The position numbers and the translations under genes were made by a program. A DNA stretch of 64,000 bases from Chryseobacterium sp. ERMR1:04 (GTDB lineage: Bacteria; Bacteroidota; Bacteroidia; Flavobacteriales; Weeksellaceae), in assembly GCF_001297705.1 (NCBI RefSeq), contig NZ_LIRF01000007.1, positions 1 through 64,000 on the forward strand, written 5' to 3'. Positions 54,607 to 63,900 of the stretch are shown here, piece after piece. Numbering within the stretch: the stretch's first letter is position 1; every line of letters starts with the position of its first letter. The notes beneath the pieces were generated by a model that saw only the letters and a list, made by a program, of their open reading frames with translations, was not told where the DNA came from and did no database searches.

Positions 54607-54899
54607 GATATAAGGATTTGCCGCAAATATAATTATTTAACTGTATACAATAATTAGATTGGTAAGCTTTTGCGACAACGTTTAAGGAAAAGTTAATAAA
54701 GCAAGAGTTTGGCGTACAAACTCTTTACTTTATCACTTGTGTTTTTAGAATCTTCTAAAACGTTTTTTTTCATCGTTAAAGTCTTTACAACATTTATGCC
54801 ATAAATAATATACATAGATAAAAGTTGTCGAATCGTTTAAGCAAAACATGTAGTCAACACATTATCTGAAATATGTTTTCCTGTTACAAAATTAATTTG
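54607..54899. other. Spacer upstream of the ribosomal operon
   Basis: About 290 bp of AT-rich DNA between the divergent DUF3667 gene and the ribosomal operon promoter. A small hairpin AGAGTTTG/CAAACTCT lies at 54704-54724. No gene is seen. Confidence 0.5.
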
Positions 54900-54908
54900 T
54901 ATCTTTGC
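54900..54908 (+). promoter_or_regulatory. Promoter box of rplM-rpsI-rpsB
   Basis: TATCTTTGC matches TAnnTTTG and is 44 bp before the GTG at 54953. The short leader (CACACCCTTACGGGGAAAAT onward) is a possible ribosomal protein leader, but I cannot confirm a known motif. Confidence 0.65.
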
Positions 54909-54952
54909 ACACCCTTACGGGGAAAATTATGTTTAATCTTTAACTAAAACGT

Positions 54953-55408
54953 GTGAATACATTAAGTTACAAAACTGTTTCAGCGAACAAAGCTACTGCA
55001 AATAAAGAATGGGTTGTGGTAGACGCTGAAGGACAACCATTAGGTAGATTAGCTTCTACGGTTGCAAAGATTTTGAGAGGAAAGCACAAAACAAACTTTA
55101 CACCTCACGTAGATTGTGGTGATAACGTTATTGTTTTGAATGCTGGGAAAGTTACTCTTTCCGGAAACAAGTGGAATGATAAGACTTATATCTGGCATAC
55201 AGGTTACCCTGGAGGTCAAAAGTCTATGACTGCAGCTGAACTAAAAAAGAAAGATTCTTTAAAAGTATTAGAGAAATCTGTAAAAGGTATGTTGTCTAAA
55301 AACAGATTAGGATCTGCTTTATTGAAGAACCTTTATTTGTATGAAGGAACTGAGCACAAACATGAAGCTCAACAGCCTAAAACAATTAATATTAACGAAT
55401 TTAAATAA
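54953..55408 (+). CDS. rplM: 50S ribosomal protein L13
   Basis: 151 aa, starting with GTG ([13 protein letters not shown] follows). [36 protein letters not shown] and [10 protein letters not shown] are L13 signatures. The GTG is the only start that fits the family length; no in-frame ATG is near. It begins the ribosomal operon, with rpsI 8 bp downstream. Confidence 0.97.
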   Translation: MNTLSYKTVSANKATANKEWVVVDAEGQPLGRLASTVAKILRGKHKTNFTPHVDCGDNVIVLNAGKVTLSGNKWNDKTYIWHTGYPGGQKSMTAAELKKKDSLKVLEKSVKGMLSKNRLGSALLKNLYLYEGTEHKHEAQQPKTININEFK

Positions 55409-55416
55409 TTATTAAT

Positions 55417-55803
55417 ATGTCTATAGTTCACAAAATCGGAAGAAGAAAAACTTCTGTAGCAAGAGTTTATGTAAAACCAGGTTCTGGTATCATTACAGTA
55501 AACGGTAAAGAAGCTGCAACTTATTTCTCTACAGACGTTATGGTTTACAAATTAAACCAACCGTTTATCCTTTCTGAAACTGTTGGTCAGTATGACGTTA
55601 CCGTAAACGTATTCGGTGGTGGAAATACAGGTCAGGCAGAAGCTATCAGATTAGGTATTTCAAGAGCTTTATGCGAAATCAATGCTGAGTTCAGATTAGC
55701 TTTGAAGCCTGCTGGTTTACTAACGAGAGATGCAAGAATGGTGGAAAGAAAGAAGCCAGGTCAGAAAAAAGCAAGAAAGAGATTCCAATTCTCAAAACGT
55801 TAA
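55417..55803 (+). CDS. rpsI: 30S ribosomal protein S9
   Basis: 128 aa. [19 protein letters not shown] at the start, [20 protein letters not shown] in the middle and the basic tail [17 protein letters not shown] are typical of S9. It follows rplM by 8 bp, the usual order. Confidence 0.97.
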   Translation: MSIVHKIGRRKTSVARVYVKPGSGIITVNGKEAATYFSTDVMVYKLNQPFILSETVGQYDVTVNVFGGGNTGQAEAIRLGISRALCEINAEFRLALKPAGLLTRDARMVERKKPGQKKARKRFQFSKR

Positions 55804-55984
55804 TTTTCAGACTTTCAGATACAAGGTCTCAGATTTCAAAGTTTTTTGGTCTGTTATCTTATGTCTTAAATCTATTATCAAAACAAAAAATTGCCCGTTA
55901 CGTTTAGCATCCAAACACTTCTCCCATCTAAAGAAGCTGTTGATTGCATAAGAAGCGGAAAGTAAACTAACAAAAACAGAAAAC
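55804..55984 (+). other. Spacer between rpsI and rpsB
   Basis: 181 bp. The first part (CAGACTTTCAGATACAAGGT, TCAGATTTC) resembles degenerate dispersed repeats of these genomes. I see no ORF and no strong terminator; part of it may be leader for rpsB. Confidence 0.5.
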
Positions 55985-56752
55985 ATGGCAAAAGCAAATG
56001 TAAAAGACCTTTTAGAGGCTGGCGTACACTTCGGTCACATGACTAGAAAGTGGAATCCAAATATGGCTCCATACATTTTTATGGAGAAAAACGGTATTCA
56101 CATTGTAGACTTACATAAAACAGCGGTTAAATTGGATGAAGCTTGTAACGCTTTAGAAAAGTTAACTTCTGCAGGTAAAAAAGTTCTTTTTGTTGCTACT
56201 AAAAAGCAAGCAAAAGAAGTAGTTGCAAAGCATGCTGCTGAACTTAATATGCCTTATATTACAGAAAGATGGCCGGGAGGTATGTTAACAAACTTTGTTA
56301 CTATCAGAAAGGCTGTTAAGAAAATGAACCATATCGACAAAATGAAAAAAGACGGTACGTTCGAAACTTTATCTAAAAAAGAAAGACTTCAGGTTGACAG
56401 ACAAAGAGCTAACTTAGAGAAAAACTTAGGTTCTATCTCAGACATGGTTCGTCTTCCTTCTGCAATCTTTGTTGTAGATATCATGAGAGAACACATCGCG
56501 GTAACTGAAGCTAAGAAATTAGGTATTCCAGTTTTCGGTATTGTTGATACAAACTCTGATCCTAGAAAAGTTGATTTCGTTATCCCAGGAAACGATGATG
56601 CTTCTAAATCTATCGATATGATCTTGAGCGTAGTTTCAGAATCTATCAAAGATGGTCAGACTCAAAGAAAAGCTGATAAAGAAAAATCTAAAGAAGAAGG
56701 AGAAGTTGTATCTGCTGATAAAGACGCAGATTTCGACGCTGCTGCTGAATAA
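55985..56752 (+). CDS. rpsB: 30S ribosomal protein S2
   Basis: 255 aa. DLLEAGVHFGHMTRKWNPNM at the start, RWPGGMLTNFVTIR, and VFGIVDTNSDPRKVDFVIPG are S2 signatures. The C-terminal tail is acidic. In many bacteria tsf (elongation factor Ts) follows at once; here a terminator follows and the next gene is on the other strand. Confidence 0.97.
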   Translation: MAKANVKDLLEAGVHFGHMTRKWNPNMAPYIFMEKNGIHIVDLHKTAVKLDEACNALEKLTSAGKKVLFVATKKQAKEVVAKHAAELNMPYITERWPGGMLTNFVTIRKAVKKMNHIDKMKKDGTFETLSKKERLQVDRQRANLEKNLGSISDMVRLPSAIFVVDIMREHIAVTEAKKLGIPVFGIVDTNSDPRKVDFVIPGNDDASKSIDMILSVVSESIKDGQTQRKADKEKSKEEGEVVSADKDADFDAAAE

Positions 56753-56776
56753 TTGAAGATTTATCTTTGAAATATT

Positions 56777-56808
56777 AAAACCGCTAAACTTGTTTAGCGG
56801 TTTTTTTT
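56777..56808 (+). terminator. Terminator after rpsB
   Basis: AAAACCGCTAAAC and GTTTAGCGGTTTT form a 12-13 bp stem, followed by T8. Confidence 0.9.
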
Positions 56809-56983
56809 GTGCTTTTTAATAATTATATCCTATTTAATTTTTTACAATTTAGATCTTATTGAGAAGTGAAGAATAATAAGCTCTGTTTTAAGACTTAAAA
56901 ATCTACATCGCTTTACTTAATTAAACTTACCTTATTTAATTTTCTTAGTGTGATTTAAACGTTTTTCAATCTCTACATCTTTA

Positions 56984-57433
56984 TTAATTCGAAAGTTTAA
57001 TCTTATAAGTAGAAGTAACAAATGTGGTTTTCTTATAAACAGAATTGCATAGCATTCCCGATAAATTATAATTTTGATTTTTAGGAACCATTGCATATCC
57101 TGTTTTATTGGCAGCTATTGGTATCTTTTTAAAATAATGAGTTCCACTAATTGTCAAAACCATATTACATCGTGAATTGTTTTCTACAGTAATAGATGTT
57201 TTATCCCCTTCTGAGCCGTTTAATATATCATTGAGGACTTCCGTTGTTTCAGGTTTATACGTCTTTATAAGCGTATTGTATTCCATTTCTACTTGGCTTG
57301 CAGAATTGGTGCTATGAGCTGTAGTATTTTTAGGAAGAGATGTTCTTTTAACGGGATAGTTTGACGTAGGATTTACTCCACAACTATGAAGTATAATTAC
57401 TATAAGGCTACAAAGGAGGTATTTCTTTTTCAT
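56984..57433 (-). CDS. Small lipoprotein, DUF6759-like paralogue
   Basis: 149 aa. LIVIILHSC gives Cys18 as the lipidation site. The C-terminal half (ENNSRCNMVLTISGTHYFKKIPI, MLCNSVYKKTTF in part) matches the same region of the two longer neighbours: a polar Cys, a strand, a Pro-Ile/Ala turn, and a second Cys. I associate this region with DUF6759 from memory. It starts 31 bp after the next paralogue and is probably cotranscribed with it. Confidence 0.75.
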   Translation of the reverse strand: MKKKYLLCSLIVIILHSCGVNPTSNYPVKRTSLPKNTTAHSTNSASQVEMEYNTLIKTYKPETTEVLNDILNGSEGDKTSITVENNSRCNMVLTISGTHYFKKIPIAANKTGYAMVPKNQNYNLSGMLCNSVYKKTTFVTSTYKIKLSN

Positions 57434-57464
57434 TGTAAAAATTCAACTTATAAAAGTACTGTTT

Positions 57465-58109
57465 TTACTTATTATCTGAAATAGGCTTATTCCCTACCTG
57501 AGTTGGATTATTAATGCTGAGTAAAATATTCTTTCTAATGTCTTTTTGTGAATTATATTTTACATCACAGACATTGCTGTTGAGGATATAAATTCCCTTA
57601 TTAATAACAATAAAATTCTCTCCGTGGGCAGGAATTGCCATGTTGTAGAACTCTTTTCCCTGAATTTTTAAAACCAAATTACAGTCAGAATTGTTTTTAA
57701 GTAAAAGTATGGCTTCTTTACTCGTGATATCTTCATCAAACATAGCATTTAAAAGATGAGCTGTTTTTTCTTTGTGGTCTTTTGAAGTTTCAGTAATTAA
57801 ACGCTTAAATTCTTCAGCATCTTTAGAGTTTGAATCTCTCATTATGCTGTTAGGAATCTCGGTGATAACGGGTCTGGCTTCCATAGGTTTGGCATCTTTT
57901 CTACCTTTTGTCCATGCTTCATTTTTTAAGGCAATGAGCTTTGGCTTCAAAACACTTTTTTTTGGATCTTCAGGAAAAGTAGTATTCAGATACTCTTCAA
58001 TCTCTTTAATATTGGTGCTTTTTAGAATATTTTTCGAATTTTTTTGAGCTGCAACAGAACTACTGATCATTACAAAAAGTAATGAAAAGATGAACGTATT
58101 TTTTTTCAT
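57465..58109 (-). CDS. Secreted DUF6759-like protein
   Basis: 214 aa from the ATG at 58109, with a signal peptide ending near SSVAAQ. IEEYLNTTFPEDPKKSVLKPKL near the start matches the equivalent part of the protein at 59057. The C-terminal part (LLKNNSDCNLVLKIQGKEFY, AIPAHGENFIVINKG, SNVCDVKYNSQKDI) is the shared core with two conserved cysteines. The proteins probably adopt one fold in the periplasm or outside; the role is unknown. Confidence 0.8.
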   Translation of the reverse strand: MKKNTFIFSLLFVMISSSVAAQKNSKNILKSTNIKEIEEYLNTTFPEDPKKSVLKPKLIALKNEAWTKGRKDAKPMEARPVITEIPNSIMRDSNSKDAEEFKRLITETSKDHKEKTAHLLNAMFDEDITSKEAILLLKNNSDCNLVLKIQGKEFYNMAIPAHGENFIVINKGIYILNSNVCDVKYNSQKDIRKNILLSINNPTQVGNKPISDNK

Positions 58110-58294
58110 CAATGATCAATTTAATTAGTGTGTTTTTCATTTGTGGTTGTACGTCATAAGACATGACAACATAGGATTGTAAATTTTTACAACCTTTATT
58201 CTTTTGGGTGAATTTTATCACCCAGAAAATGGAAAATGATTAACTAATTAAATAGAAATAGGGAAGGGTGTTTTTTTTCATCTTGTGTGTATTT

Positions 58295-58972
58295 TTAATT
58301 TATTTTAAACTTAATATAAGTTATTGTTTTTCCTTTTGCAGAAAACAATTCTTCATAATAGGTTTTTATATCTTTTAAATGTTCGGTACCTGGATCATAT
58401 TCTGCTGCACCATAAATGTCATGGTGTGCTGATACAATTTCATAGCCTGCCCCTTGAAGGTAGCCTAGTGTATAACCATGTAAAAACTCAGAATCGGTCT
58501 TTAAATGAATGATACCGCCCGGTTTAAGGAATTTTTTATATCGCTCAAGGAAATCAGGATGGGTTAGTCTATGTTTGGTACGTCTGTATTTGATCTGCGG
58601 ATCAGGGAACGTAATCCAGATTTCATCTACTTCGTTTTCTCCAAAGAAATGATCTACCAATTCTATCTGAGATCGTACAAAAGCAACATTCCCCATGTTG
58701 TTTTCTACGGCTTCTTTTGCACCAAACCAGAATCTGGCACCTTTGATATCAATCCCGATAAAGTTTTTTTCAGGGAAAGCTTTTGCAAGTCCTACAGAAT
58801 ATTCTCCTTTACCACAACCTAGCTCAAGAACAATAGGGTTGTCATTTTTAAAGAAATCTGTTCTCCATTTTCCTTTCAGTGCAAAGCTGTGTAAAGCTTC
58901 TTCTCTTGTTGGCTGGATAACGTTCGGTAATATTTTGTTTTCAGCAAATCTTGCTAACTTATTTTTTCCCAT
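58295..58972 (-). CDS. trmB: tRNA (guanine-N7-)-methyltransferase
   Basis: 225 aa from the ATG at 58972; the longer frame adds ten residues of poor fit. VLELGCGKGEYSVGLA is the S-adenosylmethionine site, FIGIDIKGARFW follows, and ITFPDPQIKYRRTKHRLT is the TrmB signature that contacts tRNA. It methylates G46 of tRNA. It sits between members of a paralogous secreted family but is on its own as to function. Confidence 0.94.
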   Translation of the reverse strand: MGKNKLARFAENKILPNVIQPTREEALHSFALKGKWRTDFFKNDNPIVLELGCGKGEYSVGLAKAFPEKNFIGIDIKGARFWFGAKEAVENNMGNVAFVRSQIELVDHFFGENEVDEIWITFPDPQIKYRRTKHRLTHPDFLERYKKFLKPGGIIHLKTDSEFLHGYTLGYLQGAGYEIVSAHHDIYGAAEYDPGTEHLKDIKTYYEELFSAKGKTITYIKFKIN

Positions 58973-59056
58973 GAGATATATAAAATCCCGCAAAAATAGC
59001 AAAATTTGTATAGATTACCTTGTCTTTTAACGATAAAAGACTTTTATGAAGACGTA

Positions 59057-59842
59057 TTATTTTTTTGCTGAACTTCCCAAAGCTACCATAATGGGCTTCT
59101 GAATTGTTTTTTGAGATGCATATTGAGCACCACATACAATACTTGTGAAGAGGTAGTCTCCTTTATTCACTACGACAGAACTTTCGTTATGTGCAGGAAC
59201 CGCAAGTCTATATTTTGTAGTACCCACACCTTCCATACGTACAATAATATTACAGTCTGATTTGTTTTGAATAAGAACAATACAGTCTTTACTCATCGGA
59301 TCATTATCGAAAAGTGAGTTTAATATTTGTACGGTTTTATTTTTGTGTTCCGTAGGAGAAACAGCCATCAATAGATTAAACTCTTCTGCTTCAGTATCTT
59401 TAATAATGGTGGTGGATGCTACCGCAGTAGTATTGGTAACGTATACGTTTTTTGCATTACTGGGCGTATAAACAATCAGAGATTGTTTTGCCTGTAATTC
59501 TGCATTGTATTTGGCAATTTGTTTTTGTTTGATAATCGCATTCATTTCATCGAATGTGATCTTTGTAGAAGGTCTTCTTTTCAGCAATGCAAGTTGCTCC
59601 TGCATTTGTCTTACTTTTTGATCTTCCGGAAGGGCATTCTTGATGTATTCCTTCATCATTTCCATTACTCTAGGCTTTAGGATGCTTCTGCGAGGATCAT
59701 CAGGATGGGCATCTCTTAAGAAAGCATTTATTTCATAAATGTTCTTGCTTTTTAAAATTTCGCTGTAGTCTTTATCCTTTCTCTGTGCAGAAAGAAGACC
59801 AAAGAATAGGAGGGCACTAAAGAGTAAAAGTAACTTTTTCAT
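59057..59842 (-). CDS. Secreted DUF6759-like protein (largest paralogue)
   Basis: 261 aa with a signal peptide ending near FFGLLSAQ. INAFLRDAHPDDPRRSILKP matches the paralogue at 57465. A helical middle (QKVRQMQEQLALLKRR; AIIKQKQIAKYNAEL) is specific to this copy. The core (HKNKTVQILNSLFDNDPMSK, IQNKSDCNIIVRMEG, LAVPAHNESSVVVNKGDY, SIVCGAQYASQKTI) is shared, with both cysteines. Function unknown. Confidence 0.82.
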   Translation of the reverse strand: MKKLLLLFSALLFFGLLSAQRKDKDYSEILKSKNIYEINAFLRDAHPDDPRRSILKPRVMEMMKEYIKNALPEDQKVRQMQEQLALLKRRPSTKITFDEMNAIIKQKQIAKYNAELQAKQSLIVYTPSNAKNVYVTNTTAVASTTIIKDTEAEEFNLLMAVSPTEHKNKTVQILNSLFDNDPMSKDCIVLIQNKSDCNIIVRMEGVGTTKYRLAVPAHNESSVVVNKGDYLFTSIVCGAQYASQKTIQKPIMVALGSSAKK

Positions 59843-59954
59843 TCACTAATATTAAGGTAAAAAATAAATTATTCTTTTTCTTTATTTGTGTTTTGATGGT
59901 TTTAATTTAATCATTAGAGTCCACTACATTGTGATATAAAATTAAAGATATTTT

Positions 59955-60006
59955 TAAAAAATAAAGGAATGTATATCACTTAATTTTATGACGTACATTC
60001 CTTTAC
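59955..60006 (-). terminator. Terminator after the gene at 60025
   Basis: On the minus strand AAAGGAATGTA and TACATTCCTTT pair around a long AT-rich loop, followed by a T-rich tract. The loop is long, so efficiency is uncertain. Confidence 0.6.
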
Positions 60007-60024
60007 TACAAATATGATGCTAAT

Positions 60025-60813
60025 TTATTTAATAATGTCCTGAAGATGAGAATTTCTAAGCCTTCTCTGGTAGATCGGCATATACTTCTCAATCGGGATT
60101 TTGACGGCCTCAAAATTACCATTCATGATATAAGGCTGAATATTTTCTGATGAATAGACAAATTGAAGGAAATTATCAATTAAATTTTCAGGGATTTTAA
60201 ATTTCAGGAAGTAATCTTTTCCTAAATAATTTTTAATCTGAGAAATTGAACTGTTCATTTTTTCATAGGCAACATAGCGTTGTTTTTTCTTTCTTTCTCC
60301 AGATAGGATATCGTAAATACTTTCTAAACTAAAGGTAAGTCCGCCATCTCTTAATCCTGCAACAGGAAGTTCCGGTGGTGTTCCGTCTCCTTTTGGTTCC
60401 GGTAAGCCGATCACTTTTTTCAGTGCCCATGCTTTGTCATCTTTTTTCAGCGAGTTTACATCATATCTCAAATTTCCGGTAGGCTTAAACCTGCTGAGAA
60501 CAATTTCCTGAATATCGTGATAGGCTATTTTTAATTCAATTAAATTTTTAGGTCCCAACATTTGAGGAGAAAGCTGAATATCTTTTCTTTCTGTTACAAT
60601 GGAAGTAAAACGTACAATATCTCCGGCATTGGCAGGGATATTAAAATCACCATTGTAATCTGTAAGAACCGTTTTTTGAGTCGTAAGATTGGTTACATAA
60701 ACCTGGTTAAGATATAATACAGAATTGTCCCTTAGAAAGACTTCTCCGGAGTATATTTGAGCATTGATTTTTACCAGAAAAACCAAGACTAATAAAGTGA
60801 TAAGCTTCTTCAT
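60025..60813 (-). CDS. Secreted protein with carboxypeptidase-regulatory-like domain
   Basis: 262 aa from the ATG at 60813; the longer frame begins ten residues earlier at a weaker start. Signal peptide ends near FLVKINAQ. Residues about 20-100 (SGEVFLRDNSVLYLNQVYV; TDYNGDFNIPANAGD) are the regulatory-like beta-sandwich found at the front of many envelope proteins in this phylum. The rest is helical and charged, ending RRLRNSHLQDIIK. The role is unknown. It follows the large T9SS type B protein gene but is 135 bp away. Confidence 0.82.
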   Translation of the reverse strand: MKKLITLLVLVFLVKINAQIYSGEVFLRDNSVLYLNQVYVTNLTTQKTVLTDYNGDFNIPANAGDIVRFTSIVTERKDIQLSPQMLGPKNLIELKIAYHDIQEIVLSRFKPTGNLRYDVNSLKKDDKAWALKKVIGLPEPKGDGTPPELPVAGLRDGGLTFSLESIYDILSGERKKKQRYVAYEKMNSSISQIKNYLGKDYFLKFKIPENLIDNFLQFVYSSENIQPYIMNGNFEAVKIPIEKYMPIYQRRLRNSHLQDIIK

Positions 60814-60947
60814 ATAATGCAGCAAAATTACATAGAAATACAATAATTTATACCTAGTTAAATAGTGAAATCAGGTTAAAGTTATATTAAACTTTATGAT
60901 AAAACTGTTAATGAATGTTATAAACCTAGTTTAGACAATAGATTAAA

Positions 60948-63900
60948 CTATCTGTTCTTTACCAATAGCCAACTTGAATATTTTACCGATGTGCTTCCTC
61001 CAAATTCTGTCCAGCTGATAAAATACCAATAAGTGGCTGTGTTTATCGGTCTTCCGCCTAATGTTCCGTCCCAAGTAAACCTATTGGTAGGTGTTCCTCT
61101 GAAGACTTCGGCTCCGTATCGGTCAAATATTCTGAACACCAGATTGTCATTACCCATTAATGCAGAATAATCTATATCATCATTAAGTCCGTCATGATTT
61201 GGGGTGATGGTATTGATCAAATTAATAATGGTGAATGTTCTGGTAACCTCATCACACTTTCTGGAATCTCTCACATGGATCACATGATTTCCTCTAGGCA
61301 CATTTTGGAAAACATTGGAAGATTGCCAACTGATTCCGTCCAAAGAATATTCATAAGGAGGAGTTCCACCGCTGGCACCAATGGTTACCGTATTTCCGTT
61401 AATTTCTATGGAAATAATCGCAGGGAGAACAGATTCGGTAACATTTACATTCTGTCTGTACGTACACCCGTCAAAAGTAAGATCTACCCAATAACTTCCT
61501 GCCGGAACGTTTGTAATGGAAGGAGTGGTTGCTCCTGTACTCCACAAATAAGCATCGAATCCAGGACCTGCATCTAATGTTGTCGTTGTTTTTGGACAAA
61601 TTATTTGATCAAAAAGAACAGTTGATTTTTTAGGCGTTTTAATATTGATCGTTATTGAAGCAATGTTTGGGCAAACGCCAGGTTTTTCAAATCTGATATG
61701 GATGGTCTGCGCTCCGGTAAGATTCATCGGGTTACTGATAGGCGCAATGTTATTCTGAGCATCGGCCAAAGTTGCATGATAGGTTACGGTAACGTTAGGA
61801 TCAATGGTAAATTGAGGAATGTACTGGGTGAGATTTACGTTTTTAATTCCATCCAGATCATCATCACAAACACTGATAACGAATGACGTTTTTATCAAAG
61901 GAATTTTAGCTCCGATACTGAAATTTAAAGGTTTAATAACAGAAGCACATCCATCAGGAGATTCAACTCTTATGTATATGGTTGTAGCTGCGGTATAGCT
62001 CCAGTTGTTAGGTAGTGTATTGGCATTTCCTGCGTTGGCATCCGCTAAATTGGCGTAATATCTTACATTCGTAAAATAAGCGGGAGTATTTAGAACAATA
62101 GGAGTGATGTTTGATAAAATAACAGTTACTGTTCCATCTAAATTATCATCACAGAAAACGCCATTATAATTGTTTAATATGATAGCCAGGTTGTATAAAT
62201 TCAGAGTAATCTGAGCAATACTTTTACATCCTACATTATTCTTAACTACGGCATAAACGATCGTTCCATTGGGGGCAGGATAGGTTGTTGGCGCTGTAAT
62301 TAATGCTGCTGTATTTTCATTCTGAGCATCCAGCAGGGTAGGGTAATACGCAATGGTTACCGGCGTATTGTTGGTAATATTAGCTGAAGTTAAATTAAAA
62401 GTTCCTTGTCCGTTGATGTTACAGGCGGTTAAGGTTGCATTATTTACGGTCAGTGCCTGAATATGAATCGTTACAGTGACCGTTTCACAATCTGGAAGAT
62501 CGGGATGATTTCCGCAGAAAGTATAGGTTAAAGTATCTGTTCCTGTAGTTCCAGGAGTTGTAACAGTATATGTAATTATTCCTGTAGTGGGATTGATAAC
62601 GGCTGTTCCTAATGTTGGCTGAGTTGTAATAGCAACGGTAGAAGGCACCGGTATTTGGGTAGAACTGCTAAAAGCCGGTGTGATGGTTTGTGTGGAACAG
62701 ACATTATAAACTGCAGTCGTTTCCTTCATACAGTTCAATACCTTTAATTTTTCTGTGACCAAAGGTGCACAACTTCCCATGGTTACCGAACAGCTGTAAA
62801 ATCCAGATTGGGTAGGCGTATAGGTTGATAAAGTGGCTCCCGGAATTAGAACATCATTCCGATACCATTGATACGAATCATAAATAAGAGGATCTACGGT
62901 AAGAACGATTCCCGGCGCGCAGCCATTACCCGATTTTAAAATGACCGGCTGGGTTGGGAACCCTGCAAAGAAACCGCCATATCCCACGGCATCACTTCCT
63001 GCACTGATTCCTGCCATAATGGCTTTAGAGGAAACTACAGTAATAGTCCCTGTGGTATTGGGAATTCCGTACGTTACCCAATTGTTGGTCCCCGTCATAT
63101 TAAATGGGCCTGTGCTGGTAAGAGGAGTATTTCCATTGACGGTTACCACAGCGCCTCTTTCGGTAATTAAATTAAGCTTAGTGGGAATATTTAGAATTCC
63201 GTTAAGATTAGCATTGGAATGCACAAAGTTTTCATCAATAAAACCTAATTCATTGATCTGTTTTGGCAAATAACAATTCAGGGCGGGGATGAAATTAAAT
63301 CCACCCGTTGCGACCTCACTTCCCGAAGCGGAATCTCCCGCTAAAAGCTGATAAACATAAGCGTTTTTGGAAGTTCTTACATATAAATTATAATGTCCAC
63401 TTCCCTGAAGCTGATATTTGGTATCGGGAATTACAAAATATTGTCCCGTGTTTAGAGTAGCTACCGGAGGAATTTCATTATTTACGAAAATTTGGGTGTT
63501 GTCTTGTGTGGCAATCACCATCGCCCCTTCCATATTGGCGCCAATACTACCGTTGCCTTTTACGATGGCGAATTCGCTCCCCAGTCTTTCAACCGGAACC
63601 GACTGATCCATCAAAATATCCGAACTCGAATCATAATTTCCCGCATATTGACCGTTGAAGTTTCCGTTGGTAATATTTACAGGTTTATCAGAAACGATTT
63701 TAGATCCTATAAATCCGTTAAAGTTTCCTACAAGAGATCCATTTCCATCAATGATGTAAGATTGCCCTTTGTTTAATGTAAAGGTCATGGTGGGGTTGGT
63801 TGCTCCGGTGGTTCCGTTGGAGAACTGAACCGTACTCTTATATCCGGAAATTGTAACCGTTGTATTGTCTTCAGTGGCTAAAACACTGGTCATGAAATTT

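Noticed and set aside
54909..54952. L13 autoregulatory leader RNA
   Set aside because: The leader is only about 40 nt and I cannot see a defined stem; a known motif could not be confirmed by eye.
57772..58047. 91-codon plus-strand frame opposite the secreted protein at 57465
   Set aside because: It is antisense to a paralogous family member with a signal peptide and conserved core.
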